Of a stretch of DNA of 64,000 nt, positions 40,937 through 49,996 are shown in pieces (the stretch's first letter is position 1; each line of letters starts with the position of its first letter). Source of the DNA: Gracilibacillus timonensis (GTDB taxonomy: Bacteria > Bacillota > Bacilli > Bacillales > Amphibacillaceae); contig NZ_FLKH01000010.1 of assembly GCF_900086715.1 (NCBI RefSeq), positions 186,001 to 250,000 on the forward strand, read 5' to 3'. The position numbers were made by a program, and so were the translations under genes. The notes under the pieces were generated by a model. It had not been told where the DNA came from and did not search any database. It saw only the letters and a program-made list of their open reading frames with translations.

Positions 40937-42982
40937 TCAGCCTTGTCTGCGCACAATACCAAAATAAACACGGGACGTCTGCCAGTAAACCAACAAATAA
41001 CACAATCCAAAAATGGCAACAGCAAAAATGGTCACCATATTAAAAAACTCGTCATTATTAAGCCCGAACATCAGCAATATTTTTTTGATCGTTGGCAGGG
41101 CAAACAGTAAATGAATCACCGCCAGAACAACTGGAAACAAGAATACCATCAGAATTTGACTATGAATCGTCTGCCGGACTTCTTTGTGGCTCATCCCTAC
41201 CTTCTGCATCACTTCAAAACGATAGGCATCTTCATAGCCTTCTGAGATCTGCTTGTAATAAATGATCAAAGCCGTAGCAATAATAAAGGTTAAGCTAAAT
41301 ACTAATCCAAGAAATAGCAAGCCGCCATTCAACGCTTGCGTCGTTGCACGATCATCATCAATCGATTGCACCGATAGATAGTTTCGGTTTTCATTAGGAA
41401 GCTGTTGATTGGAAGTCTCCTGATTCTTAACATCTACCTGAGCTAGCAAATCTTCGGTGAAATTCAATCGTTCTTCCCTTGCCCCGGAAATATTCATCAT
41501 TAACAAATTGCCAAATGTCGCCTGGGTATACTGATTATCCTGATTGACCCCTTCGATCACTTGTTGAATCGTCTGTCGATCATTGGCAATAAAAATGTAC
41601 TCTCCACCTGTGATACTTTCCTGGGTCGTTCGTTCCGAAAAAGACAGACTGTCTAACTTTGCCTTGATGGTAAAGGTTTGACCACCTATCGTAATCTCGT
41701 CATATGACAGTTCGCCTGATCGAACAAAGACCATGACTTCATCCGCCGCTAACTGTTCTTCATTTCCCGTCACAGACTGATAGGCACTTAGTGGAATCAG
41801 CTCGATTTCTGCCATACCACCTTCCCCAGCCATTCCTTGCGATTGCTGTTGCAGGAAATCTTGTTCGGTGGCAGCGGTGAACTGATTTTCTGTCTGTTTC
41901 ATTTGCGGAAACATCGAGGTACCCTGTAAATTAAAGATCTCTTCTACCTCCACCGGATGCTCCTCTGCCAATTCCGTTACCAAAGTCTCCAACTGATCAT
42001 CGGGCAGCTGACTGGTTATTTTCACATCAACAGGGTTTCTATCTCTCACCCCTTCTTCTAATCCAACAAATAAACCGGCGGTGGAAGAAATCGTCACTAA
42101 CACCATCGTACTGAGAATACAGATACTCGCTAGCCCGGTCCCATTTTGCCGCATGCGATAAATCATACCAGCAATATTAACAAACGCCTTAGGGCGATAA
42201 TAGACACGCTCGCGATTCCGTAAAAATTTAAGAATAGTTACACTGGCGGCAATCAACAATAGATACGTACCAATGATCACCAACACAATCGCCAAAAAGA
42301 AAATAGGTAGACCTTCCGTTGGCGAGGTAATTGATAAGGATAAATAATAACCTGTACCTAAACAGACAAAGCTGAGGATGCTGACAATCCAATGGGTTTT
42401 GGGTTCTTTCTCTCCTGCTTTACTGCCATGTAATAAGTCAATTGGGTTTATTCTTGCTAATTTAATCGTGTTATAGCCGTACAGTAAAACAAATATTCCT
42501 ACGGTTATCGCCGCAGTTATCAGTAACATTTCCGTCTTCAATTGGAAATCAAACCCTCCTCCAAAACCAGTAATTTTTTGCAAGACGAGGAAAAGAAATT
42601 TGGAAAAGGCACCTCCGATCGTCATCCCAATCAATAAGGCGATCAGCATATTTAACAGATTTTCTACAAATAACAGCCAGCCGATATTCTTTTTGTCCAT
42701 TCCTAACACATTATATAGCCCTAATTCCTGCTGACGACTTTTCATCAAAAATCCATTGGTATAAAAGGCGAAGATAATCGAAAACAAGACAATCACAACG
42801 TTTCCCAGAATGAACATATTCCGCAGAGTCTCCCCGTTTGGCATCGCCTCCATCCCATCGTTATTGACAATGATCTGCATCAGCAGATTCAGCATGACTA
42901 GAAAAATCATGGAACCTAAAAAAGGATAAGAGGTAGATTTATTGGTGCGGATATTGGTTGCCGCTAATTTCAAATAGTACAT
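40937..42982 (-). CDS. BceB-type ABC transporter permease
   Basis: 681 residues: FtsX-like permease with ten membrane helices and the large extracytoplasmic domain (about 308-550) between helices 7 and 8 that defines BceB transporters of peptide-antibiotic detoxification. The N-terminal YYLKLAATNIRTNKSTSYPF pattern is typical. It should form a complex with the neighbouring ATPase and the Bce histidine kinase, acting both as resistance pump and as sensor for cell-wall-active peptides such as bacitracin or lantibiotics; the actual ligand cannot be told. GGAGGTG precedes the ATG. Confidence 0.9.
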   Translation of the reverse strand: MYYLKLAATNIRTNKSTSYPFLGSMIFLVMLNLLMQIIVNNDGMEAMPNGETLRNMFILGNVVIVLFSIIFAFYTNGFLMKSRQQELGLYNVLGMDKKNIGWLLFVENLLNMLIALLIGMTIGGAFSKFLFLVLQKITGFGGGFDFQLKTEMLLITAAITVGIFVLLYGYNTIKLARINPIDLLHGSKAGEKEPKTHWIVSILSFVCLGTGYYLSLSITSPTEGLPIFFLAIVLVIIGTYLLLIAASVTILKFLRNRERVYYRPKAFVNIAGMIYRMRQNGTGLASICILSTMVLVTISSTAGLFVGLEEGVRDRNPVDVKITSQLPDDQLETLVTELAEEHPVEVEEIFNLQGTSMFPQMKQTENQFTAATEQDFLQQQSQGMAGEGGMAEIELIPLSAYQSVTGNEEQLAADEVMVFVRSGELSYDEITIGGQTFTIKAKLDSLSFSERTTQESITGGEYIFIANDRQTIQQVIEGVNQDNQYTQATFGNLLMMNISGAREERLNFTEDLLAQVDVKNQETSNQQLPNENRNYLSVQSIDDDRATTQALNGGLLFLGLVFSLTFIIATALIIYYKQISEGYEDAYRFEVMQKVGMSHKEVRQTIHSQILMVFLFPVVLAVIHLLFALPTIKKILLMFGLNNDEFFNMVTIFAVAIFGLCYLLVYWQTSRVYFGIVRRQG

Positions 42983-42985
42983 CGG

Positions 42986-43744
42986 CTACACCTCCTTCGT
43001 TAACAGCACGGACATTGTTTCCGTAATGTCGTGTACAAAATCCTCACTTTTTTTCTCCCCGCGAAAAAGCTGGTGAAAAATCTGACCGTCCTTTATAAAG
43101 AGAATGCGGTTGGCATGGCTGGCCGCTATCGCGCTATGCGTGACCATTAAGATCGTTTGTCCGTCCTGGTTCATGCGATGAAACAATTTCAATAAATTAT
43201 GGGAAGCCTGTGAATCCAGCGCACCTGTTGGCTCATCGGCCAATACCAAGTCCGGATTGGTTATTAAAGCTCTCGTCACGGCGACGCGCTGCTTTTGTCC
43301 ACCTGAAATTTCATAAGGGAACTTTTCCAGCAAGTCCGTAATGCCTAACGATTCTGCTAAAGGATTTAACCGCTGCTTCATTTCTTTGCGAGGTAGCTTG
43401 GATAACACAAGCGGCAAAAATATATTATCTTTGACATTAAAGGTATCAAGTAGGTTAAAATCTTGAAAGACGAAACCGAGATGCTGCCGCCGGAATTGAG
43501 CGGATTTCCCTTCTGGAATATCATTTAGACTTTGCTGTTGCAGCTTCACCTCTCCTTCTGTCACCTTGTCAAGGGTTGCCAGTATATTCAGTAGTGTACT
43601 TTTTCCTGAACCAGATTCCCCCATAATCGCGATATATTCACCGGGCTCCACATCAAACGTAATATTCTTTAATGCCTCTACTTCATGACTGCTAAGGCGA
43701 GGCCGATAAATTTTTTTCACTCTGTTAACTTGTAGTAGTGTCAT
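42986..43744 (-). CDS. BceA-type ABC transporter ATPase
   Basis: 252 residues, LolD-like ATPase: Walker A GESGSGKST, signature ISGGQKQR, Walker B with catalytic Glu VLADEPTGALD. It drives the BceB-type permease encoded 3 bases downstream. A BceR-type box lies 83 bases before its start, fitting induction by the neighbouring two-component system. Confidence 0.92.
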   Translation of the reverse strand: MTLLQVNRVKKIYRPRLSSHEVEALKNITFDVEPGEYIAIMGESGSGKSTLLNILATLDKVTEGEVKLQQQSLNDIPEGKSAQFRRQHLGFVFQDFNLLDTFNVKDNIFLPLVLSKLPRKEMKQRLNPLAESLGITDLLEKFPYEISGGQKQRVAVTRALITNPDLVLADEPTGALDSQASHNLLKLFHRMNQDGQTILMVTHSAIAASHANRILFIKDGQIFHQLFRGEKKSEDFVHDITETMSVLLTKEV

Positions 43745-43826
43745 TATGTCTCACTCCTTTTTTTCTTATAATCCTAGTGTAGAGCACTTTTTTGCCAAAA
43801 AACAGTTACAATCCGCTGCCTTCATA

Positions 43827-43840
43827 CTACATTTTTGTAA
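43827..43840. promoter_or_regulatory. BceR-type operator box before transporter operon
   Basis: CTACA-TTTT-TGTAA (minus strand TTACA-AAAA-TGTAG) fits the TnACA-N4-TGTAA pattern bound by Bce-type response regulators, at the usual distance before the ABC transporter genes. A second TTACAA sits at 43806. Confidence 0.65.
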
Positions 43841-43902
43841 CCTTTACCGATTGCAATGATTTTGATCTTGAACGAACTGAGGTGCCGTATCTCGGTTCGA
43901 GT

Positions 43903-43996
43903 AATAATAAAGGACCAGGCAGAGGAGGCCCGGTCCTTTATCGATCACTCAAAGTAGTCACTGAATTGCCGGTTCATTCCAGGTCAAATCGTTCCA
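43903..43996 (-). ncRNA. putative small RNA, copy 1 of a two-member family
   Basis: Minus strand: TATAAT at 44003-44008, then a conserved block (GGATTTGG-ACGATTTGACCT-GAATGAACC) and, after a variable part, a terminator AAAGGACC...GGTCCTTT (43907-43942). The same order recurs at 61128-61245 with a different variable region. Conserved 5' part plus terminator and no reading frame suggest a trans-acting RNA of about 95 bases. No canonical -35 is seen, so promoter type is uncertain. Alternatively it is a dispersed repeat. Confidence 0.5.
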
Positions 43997-44037
43997 AATC
44001 CTATTATATCGATAATTCTAAGCTTTCTTACCTTACA

Positions 44038-44071
44038 CAAAAAAGAAGAAGTACCTGCTAAGGCCTTCTTC
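44038..44071 (-). terminator. terminator of the two-component operon
   Basis: GAAGAAG and CTTCTTC pair across 13 bases and the minus strand continues in TTTTTT, just past the histidine kinase stop codon. Confidence 0.75.
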
Positions 44072-44080
44072 CTGTAGAAT

Positions 44081-45100
44081 TCAATCTATTACACGCACAT
44101 GTTGGGTGGCATCGATGGTTACTTCGGTTCCTTTGTTAATGACGGAGGTAACCGATAAGCGAATGCCCAGCTGATTGGCAATTTCCTTGCACATATATAA
44201 CCCAAGTCCGCTGGAGGCTTCATTTTCTCGACCATTAAAACCCGTATAACCCCTTTCAAAGACGCGTGGTAGATCCTCTGGTAAGATTCCCTGTCCCGTG
44301 TCCTTAATACATAGTACATCAGGCTGCTGCTTCGGAGAATAAACCGTGATCCCGCCCGTCTTCGTGTACTTAATCGCGTTGAAGATGACTTGTTCTAAGA
44401 TAAATTGTAACCATTTCTCATCCGTAATAATCATCCCATTGATATGGTTCAACGCTACTTCCAAGTCTTTACGAATAAAAAAGGTGGCATATTTCTTAAT
44501 GGTTTGCTTCACTAATGCTTGCAATGATATCTCCTCAAAACGAAAGTCATGGTGAATCGACTGCAGCCGCAAATATTGCAGCATCATATCCAAATACTGC
44601 TGCGTTTTAAAAATTTCTTCCTTCATTTCTTTTTTTACAGCAGCCTCTGTTGATTCCGATAGTAGATTCAAGGTGGCCAGCGGGGTTTTGATTTGATGGC
44701 TCCATAAAGCGTAATAATCACGCCATTCCTTTTCTTGTGTTTGATGTTTGTCACGCAGCTCGTCCATTTGGCTCCCTAATTTATTCAACAACGCTTGGTA
44801 ATCCTGTTCCAGCAAGCCGGCTTTTTGAAAATTCTCAGCAGCAACATGAAACCAGTCCTGCTGTCTGATATTCACTAGTAATCGGTGTTTGCGCCAAAGC
44901 CTTAGGCCGCGATAACCAAGTACGACGATAAACACGGGGAAGGTGAAGAGAATGACATCAGTATACACTTCCACCTCTACATCGTATAGAAAAAAGGTGC
45001 TGCCCATCAAGCACAGGATGGCAAGATAAGTGAGTAGGAACCACCAATCTTCTCGTAAGAAACGTCCGATAAAAACCAGAATTTCTGTTATCTTATTCAT
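44081..45100 (-). CDS. BceS-type intramembrane-sensing histidine kinase
   Basis: 339 residues: two membrane helices close together (about 16-34 and 42-62) with almost no extracellular loop, a coiled linker, a DHp domain with WSHQIKTPLA (phospho-His) and a catalytic domain with ATP motifs NAIKYT, DTGQGI and GLGLYMCKEIA. This is the BceS/intramembrane-sensing layout: the ABC transporter does the sensing. It overlaps the response regulator gene by 8 bases. Confidence 0.92.
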   Translation of the reverse strand: MNKITEILVFIGRFLREDWWFLLTYLAILCLMGSTFFLYDVEVEVYTDVILFTFPVFIVVLGYRGLRLWRKHRLLVNIRQQDWFHVAAENFQKAGLLEQDYQALLNKLGSQMDELRDKHQTQEKEWRDYYALWSHQIKTPLATLNLLSESTEAAVKKEMKEEIFKTQQYLDMMLQYLRLQSIHHDFRFEEISLQALVKQTIKKYATFFIRKDLEVALNHINGMIITDEKWLQFILEQVIFNAIKYTKTGGITVYSPKQQPDVLCIKDTGQGILPEDLPRVFERGYTGFNGRENEASSGLGLYMCKEIANQLGIRLSVTSVINKGTEVTIDATQHVRVID

Positions 45101-45782
45101 CCTCTTTTACCAACATATAGCCAATTCCCTTAATGGTATGAATCAAGGACGGAAAACCACTGGCGGCTATTTTCTTTCGTAGTCTGGTTATATTTACCGT
45201 CAAGGCATTCTTACTAATAAAGGCCTCATCTTCCCATAGTTTTTCCATGATTGCCTCTTTTGTCACCTTTTTCTCGGCAGCATTGAACAGGATCGCCAAG
45301 ATTTTGGTTTCGTTTGGTGTTAATAGCACGATACGATCTTGATAGCTAAGCTCTCCCTCTAATAAAGATAGATGGATATCTTGATAGGACAGCACTTGTT
45401 CTTTATCGCCAAAGTCATAGGTGCGCCGTAATAAAGCCTGTATCTTAGCTACTAATAAATCGATATCAAAAGGCTTGGCCATAAAATCATCTGCCCCCAT
45501 GTTCATCGCCATCAACATATTCATTTTATCGCTGGCTGATGAAAGGAAAATAACTGGAACTGTTGATAAGTTACGGATTTCCTGACACCAGTGATAGCCA
45601 TTAAAATAAGGAAGTGAAATATCCATCAGCACCAACTTTGGTTGAATAGTCTGAAATTCTTCCATAATATGTTGAAAATTATTTGGTATAGCTACGTCAA
45701 ATCCCCATTTCTGCAGTTCTTCTTGAATGACTCTACTCATTCTCTCATCGTCTTCTACTAAAAAAAGCGTCTGTTCCTCCAC
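45093..45782 (-). CDS. BceR-type response regulator (OmpR family)
   Basis: 229 residues: receiver domain with acidic pocket (VEDDE), phospho-Asp in LVLMDISLPY, Lys in AKPFD, then a winged-helix DNA-binding domain (about 130-229, ending RLRKKIAASG...IKGIGYMLV). It should bind the two TTACA-N4-TGTAA-type boxes found beside the transporter and the lipoprotein-sigma genes. Starts at GTG, 7 bases after AAGGTGG. Confidence 0.92.
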   Translation of the reverse strand: MEEQTLFLVEDDERMSRVIQEELQKWGFDVAIPNNFQHIMEEFQTIQPKLVLMDISLPYFNGYHWCQEIRNLSTVPVIFLSSASDKMNMLMAMNMGADDFMAKPFDIDLLVAKIQALLRRTYDFGDKEQVLSYQDIHLSLLEGELSYQDRIVLLTPNETKILAILFNAAEKKVTKEAIMEKLWEDEAFISKNALTVNITRLRKKIAASGFPSLIHTIKGIGYMLVKEDE

Positions 45783-45932
45783 CGTTTCACCACCTTGTCA
45801 ATCTTATTAGCCATAGTATGACAGACGCCAGCAAAAAATACAAAACAGATAACAAATGACCAGCTGACTGTTTTCTTGCATGTTTTAAGGAGATCACTTG
45901 AGGGAATGGATAGAAATCGAAATGGTTTCTCC

Positions 45933-45961
45933 TTATCATTTTATCGGATTTCCTGTATACT
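45933..45961 (+). promoter_or_regulatory. sigma-A promoter of rodA-like gene
   Basis: TTATCA and TATACT with a 17-base spacer, 39 bases before the start codon. Confidence 0.6.
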
Positions 45962-46000
45962 AAACCGAAGATAGACTATCTAGAAAGAGTGATTCAATCA

Positions 46001-47173
46001 ATGCAAGAATCTAGTTCTCACGTCAAAAAAATAGATTATATGCTGATATTTATCGTGATCTTGCTCGGGATTGTGAGTATATTTACATTATACACACTAC
46101 AACCTTATTTAGGAGAAAACTATTATTTTAGACAAATCATTTGGTATATTGGTGGAGCAATCCTTATTGGAGTAGTCATGTTTATTGACTATGACCGTAT
46201 TCTCCAAGTCTCTTGGTTTATTTACAGTTTTGGAGTACTACTTTTGGTAATGCTCTATTTTCACTTTCCACCAGGGATTGCTAGTAATGTAAATAATGCC
46301 TGGAGCTGGTTTGATTTCGGCTTTTTCTCGCTGCAGCCAGCTGAAATCATGAAGGTTTTTCTGATCATCCATTTAGCGCACATCGTCATTGCCCATAAAG
46401 AAAAGTTCGAACAAGCAAGCGTCTTACGTGACCTTTGGTTATTAGTTAAAATAGCGTTACTCTCATTGCCGCCGATGATTCTAATCGCTTTACAGCCTGA
46501 CTTGGGCAGCTTTTTAGTGCTCGTCGCCATTGTGCTTTGTATGATTTTAGTCTCTGGAATACAATGGAAGGTCCTCCTCACTTTATGCATAACGGCAGTC
46601 GTTGCTATCGGGGCATTTGTTTTCTTATATATCAGTTTTCCAGAGGAGATCGGTCAATTTGCTGACGATTATGGCTTTGATCATGTCGAGAGCCGATTTA
46701 GTGCCTGGTTAGATCCAGACAGCAATACACAAGGGGATTCTTACCAGTTAAATCTGACGATGCGCGCGATTGGTTCTGGTCAGCTTTCCGGCAAGGGTCT
46801 TAGTGAATTAGAAGTCCCTGGCATACCAGAGCGGCAAACCGATATGGTCTTTTCTGCGATTGCTGAACAGTTCGGTTTTATCGGTTCGAGTCTATTGATT
46901 TTACTATTTTTTATGTTGATTTATCGATTGATACAAATTGGGTTACAAAGTACTGATCCTTTTGGCAGCTTAGTAATGGCAGGTATGATTGGAATGTTCA
47001 CTTATCAAATTTTTCAAAACGTTGGTATGTCAATCAATCTCTTGCCTATTACTGGACTGCCACTGCCTTTTATCAGCTATGGGGGCAGTTCTACTTTGAC
47101 CTATCTACTAGCTATTGGTCTTGCCCTAAATATATATTACCGCACCAAGACCTATATGTTTGGTTCAGATTGA
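46001..47173 (+). CDS. rodA: RodA-type SEDS peptidoglycan glycosyltransferase
   Basis: 390 residues, about ten membrane helices. SEDS motifs: AWSWFDFGFFSLQPAEIMK near 105, ALQPDLGS, the acidic catalytic loop IPERQTDMVF with its Asp, and GLPLPFISYGGSS. SEDS proteins polymerise lipid II together with a class B penicillin-binding protein; the EFG and ISYGGSS loops fit RodA rather than FtsW. No PBP gene is next to it, so it could be a paralogue used under special conditions. An upstream GTG at 45989 lacks its own ribosome site. Confidence 0.9.
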   Translation: MQESSSHVKKIDYMLIFIVILLGIVSIFTLYTLQPYLGENYYFRQIIWYIGGAILIGVVMFIDYDRILQVSWFIYSFGVLLLVMLYFHFPPGIASNVNNAWSWFDFGFFSLQPAEIMKVFLIIHLAHIVIAHKEKFEQASVLRDLWLLVKIALLSLPPMILIALQPDLGSFLVLVAIVLCMILVSGIQWKVLLTLCITAVVAIGAFVFLYISFPEEIGQFADDYGFDHVESRFSAWLDPDSNTQGDSYQLNLTMRAIGSGQLSGKGLSELEVPGIPERQTDMVFSAIAEQFGFIGSSLLILLFFMLIYRLIQIGLQSTDPFGSLVMAGMIGMFTYQIFQNVGMSINLLPITGLPLPFISYGGSSTLTYLLAIGLALNIYYRTKTYMFGSD

Positions 47174-47307
47174 TCACCATTGCAAATTCTCTTTGACGAT
47201 AATTGCTGATGATGGTACGATATAACCAGAAAATAATCGATACTACTTGATCAAAAAAAGGAAGACCATCATCTTAGACGACCACCTCTGATCAATGAAT
47301 AAAAGGG

Positions 47308-47865
47308 ATGTGGCATAAAATCTACAAATGGTTACTAGGTATTCTTCTGCTTGTACTTATTGGTGTAGTTGTTTATATTGTAGTAGATATACAATCCGGG
47401 GCAACTTCTAAACCTGAAGCCTCCACAGAAGAAGCTCAGCAGAAGGAAGAAGAGCCTAAAGAATCGGAGATAGTAGAATTGTCTGAAGAAAAAGAAGAGT
47501 CGAACGAAGCAGGTGAATCTTTCAATCCTTTCGGTGATGCGATGAATGAAGAGGAGTTGACAGAGAAAGAACTGCAAAAATATCTCAACTATATGGCCCA
47601 TCAGAAGATTTACGCTGAAGAAATATGGGGTTTTTATGAGATAACGCCTGAAAGAATTGCGTTTTTGCTTGAAGTATTGGATACACAAGATTATCCACAT
47701 GAGGACGTATATCGGGATATTTTAGACAGATGGGAAGCAGGCGACTTTTCCCAAGCGGTTTCGGACCATAACAGAGTCTGGAATCTGCAAGGCGGTACGG
47801 TTGGTGAGGCGACACGGTTGCTAACCGAAGAAGAAGAACAAGCCATATTGGATAGAAATCCATGA
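47308..47865 (+). CDS. membrane-anchored DUF6241-like protein
   Basis: 185 residues: one N-terminal membrane helix (about 8-29), a long Glu/Lys/Ser spacer (about 36-75), then a helical domain with KELQKYLNYMAHQKIYAEE and WGFYEITPERI, ending RLLTEEEEQAILDRNP. The pattern recalls the DUF6241 family, function unknown. Odd start: AAAAGGG touches the ATG with no spacer, an in-frame stop lies 12 bases upstream, and a tiny out-of-frame peptide MNKRDVA overlaps the start. A terminator follows. Confidence 0.7.
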   Translation: MWHKIYKWLLGILLLVLIGVVVYIVVDIQSGATSKPEASTEEAQQKEEEPKESEIVELSEEKEESNEAGESFNPFGDAMNEEELTEKELQKYLNYMAHQKIYAEEIWGFYEITPERIAFLLEVLDTQDYPHEDVYRDILDRWEAGDFSQAVSDHNRVWNLQGGTVGEATRLLTEEEEQAILDRNP

Positions 47866-47871
47866 TAGGAT

Positions 47872-47907
47872 AACGAGAGACATGGCAGATCATGTCTCTC
47901 GTTTTTT
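47872..47907 (+). terminator. strong intrinsic terminator
   Basis: AACGAGAGACATG and CATGTCTCTCGTT form a perfect 13-bp stem with a 6-base loop followed by TTTTTT. Confidence 0.92.
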
Positions 47908-47969
47908 AAGTGTTGCTAATTTATAAAGAGAAAGAACCTCATAAAAATTAAACGCATTATTGTATTTTT

Positions 47970-49601
47970 TTATTCGGTTTCGCTTATTTTTTCTTTTGCC
48001 CAGTCATAATTCCCTTCCAGACAGTGAACATGCTGGTTGATCACCCAAAAAATCCTTTCAAATAATCGATTCAAAAAATATCGATCATGGGATACGGCGA
48101 TAATCGTGCCTGCATAATCACTAAGGGCTTCTTCTAATACTTCCAAGGACTCGATATCCAAATGATTGGTCGGTTCATCTAATAACAGCAAATTGGTATC
48201 CTGATGCATCAATTGTGCCAGCCGCAAACGCATCCGTTCTCCGCCACTCAACTGTTCTACTTTCTGGAAGACATCATAACCATAGAATAAAAATTTGGCT
48301 AGTTCATGACGCGCCTGCCCTTCTGTGAGCTGGACTTGATCACGGAATACCTGCAAGACCGTTTGATCTTTGACATCTGCAAATGTATGTTGGGACAGGT
48401 AGCCCATCTTTACATTACTGCCGATTCTCACTTCTCCATCATCTGGTGCTATTTCTTGCAATATCAGTTTTAATAAGGTCGATTTGCCGGTACCATTCTC
48501 GCCGACGATTGCCACCTTTTGTTGATAGGAAATCTTCATGTTTACTTCTTGAAAAAGCGGTTGATCCCCGTATCCTTTAGCAACTTCTTCCATGATGACC
48601 ACATCATTGCCACTGCGATTGGCTAAGTTCATGTCCAGATTCATCTTTTTGCGTTCCAATACCGGCCGCTCCAGTTTCTCTATTCGTTCTAAAGCCCGTT
48701 CCATATTTCGAGCTCGTTTATGCAGTCCAGCATTGGGTGGATTAGCACGGTTTGCCCAATCTCGCAGACGTTTGATTGCCTCTTTCATTTTTTTGATCTT
48801 TTTTTGTTGTTCTTGGTATGCTTGAAATTCTCTAAGCAGCCGCTCTTCCCGTTCCTGCACAAAACCGGAATAATTGGTATGATACGTATGAATGCCGCCA
48901 TCCTCCAACTCGATAATTTGCGTCACCGTCTCGTCTAGAAAATAACGATCATGGGATACAAGTACGACTGCCCCTTGATAATGACGGATGAAGTTCCCTA
49001 ACCATTCCACGGCTGCGAGATCCAAATGATTGGTTGGCTCATCCAAGAATAGTAAATCCGGCTGTTGCAGGAGCAGTGTTGCCAAACCTACCTTGGTTCG
49101 TTCTCCCCCGCTTAAAGAACCAAAATGCTGATGAACCAACTCCTTGATCTGCAGACCACTGACCACTTTGCGGATCATTGCCTCGATTTCGTATCCGCCT
49201 TTTTCGAGGAATTGCTCCTGTAGGGCACCATATGTTGCGATGAATTGCGTTAGCTGTTTTTGATTTTCCGGCTGACTCATTTTCTGTTCTAATTGCTGCA
49301 TGCGATTTTCTATTTTTTTCAAATGAGAAAATGCCTGTTGCAACATTTGATAAACCGTGGTGGAATTCTCAACATCTGCTATTTGTTGAAGATAGCCGAT
49401 TTTCGCTTCCTTTTGCCAATGGATTTGACCGCTATCCGGCGTTTCTTCTCCGGTTAACAAACGAAGCAGTGTTGTTTTACCACTGCCATTTCTCCCAACC
49501 AGGCCTATCCGCTCCTTTTCTTTTACTTCCATCGATATCTGTTCCAAAACGGGACTTCCCCCGTAATTTTTATTGATTTGTTGGGCACTGCAAACGATCA
49601 T
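47970..49601 (-). CDS. ABC-F ATPase, probable ribosome-protection type
   Basis: 543 residues with two nucleotide-binding domains in tandem and no membrane helix: Walker A GRNGSGKTT and GENGTGKST, signatures SLSGGERTK and QLSGGERMR, both catalytic Glu in LDEPTNHLD. A basic linker of about 80 residues between the domains (KIKKMKEAIKRLRDWANRANPP) is the part that enters the ribosome. Size and linker resemble B. subtilis ExpZ/VmlR-type proteins that displace antibiotics. A 38-residue leader peptide and two terminators lie upstream, the usual attenuation arrangement. AAGGAGGT seven bases before the ATG decides the start; the frame is open 18 codons further up. Confidence 0.88.
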   Translation of the reverse strand: MIVCSAQQINKNYGGSPVLEQISMEVKEKERIGLVGRNGSGKTTLLRLLTGEETPDSGQIHWQKEAKIGYLQQIADVENSTTVYQMLQQAFSHLKKIENRMQQLEQKMSQPENQKQLTQFIATYGALQEQFLEKGGYEIEAMIRKVVSGLQIKELVHQHFGSLSGGERTKVGLATLLLQQPDLLFLDEPTNHLDLAAVEWLGNFIRHYQGAVVLVSHDRYFLDETVTQIIELEDGGIHTYHTNYSGFVQEREERLLREFQAYQEQQKKIKKMKEAIKRLRDWANRANPPNAGLHKRARNMERALERIEKLERPVLERKKMNLDMNLANRSGNDVVIMEEVAKGYGDQPLFQEVNMKISYQQKVAIVGENGTGKSTLLKLILQEIAPDDGEVRIGSNVKMGYLSQHTFADVKDQTVLQVFRDQVQLTEGQARHELAKFLFYGYDVFQKVEQLSGGERMRLRLAQLMHQDTNLLLLDEPTNHLDIESLEVLEEALSDYAGTIIAVSHDRYFLNRLFERIFWVINQHVHCLEGNYDWAKEKISETE

Positions 49602-49622
49602 GCCTCTTACCTCCTTCAATGT

Positions 49623-49656
49623 AAAAAAAGCCATCGAGAAGACGTACTTCTCCATG
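49623..49656 (-). terminator. second attenuator before ABC-F gene
   Basis: On the minus strand CAT-GAGAAG and CTTCTC-ATG pair around a 5-base loop with one mismatch and continue in a TTTTTTT run, ending 22 bases before the ABC-F start. Confidence 0.6.
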
Positions 49657-49730
49657 ACCTATTGTGAACTATTCGTTGAACCAATCGTGCTGTTCCTTGC
49701 TGATGAATCTCCAACAGCTGGTACATCACG

Positions 49731-49759
49731 AAAAAAGAGGAGCATGAAAAAGCCCCTCC
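49731..49759 (-). terminator. first attenuator before ABC-F gene
   Basis: Minus strand GAGGGGC pairs with GCTCCTC (one mismatch, 8-base loop) and runs into TTTTTT, 58 bases after the leader-peptide stop. Confidence 0.75.
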
Positions 49760-49816
49760 ATTCCAACGTCTGTTAAATAATGGTGTAGAGATGTTTTCTC
49801 TGTTTTGTTTACCTAT

Positions 49817-49933
49817 TTAGTTGTTCAAAAAGGACACACGTATCCCGTTAACAACTAAATCCGCAAATTTTGCACGGTTTAAAAACAAGAATTCCGTCCA
49901 AAAGCCGCGCAACAAAACAGTTTGATCAAACAT
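49817..49933 (-). CDS. leader peptide of ABC-F attenuator (38 residues)
   Basis: A 38-residue frame starting at ATG 49933 behind GGAGGTGAGGAG. The peptide starts MFDQTVLLRGFWTEF and ends VSFLNN. It lies 35 bases after a sigma-A promoter and before two terminators and the ABC-F gene. Ribosome stalling on such a leader, when a drug is present, would free the transcript from termination. The segment GTTGTTAACGGG...GAACAAC inside it can form an antiterminator-type stem. Confidence 0.8.
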   Translation of the reverse strand: MFDQTVLLRGFWTEFLFLNRAKFADLVVNGIRVSFLNN

Positions 49934-49967
49934 CTCCTCACCTCCGTTCTTTGTTTATCTATTATTT

Positions 49968-49996
49968 AGTTTAAAGGGTTTGGTGATTTTTTGCAA
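49968..49996 (-). promoter_or_regulatory. sigma-A promoter of ABC-F leader
   Basis: TTGCAA and TAAACT with a 17-base spacer on the minus strand, 35 bases before the leader-peptide ATG. Confidence 0.65.

Noticed and set aside
47294-47317. Tiny upstream peptide MNKRDVA overlapping the DUF6241-like gene
   Set aside because: No ribosome site precedes it; reported only as an oddity of the start region.
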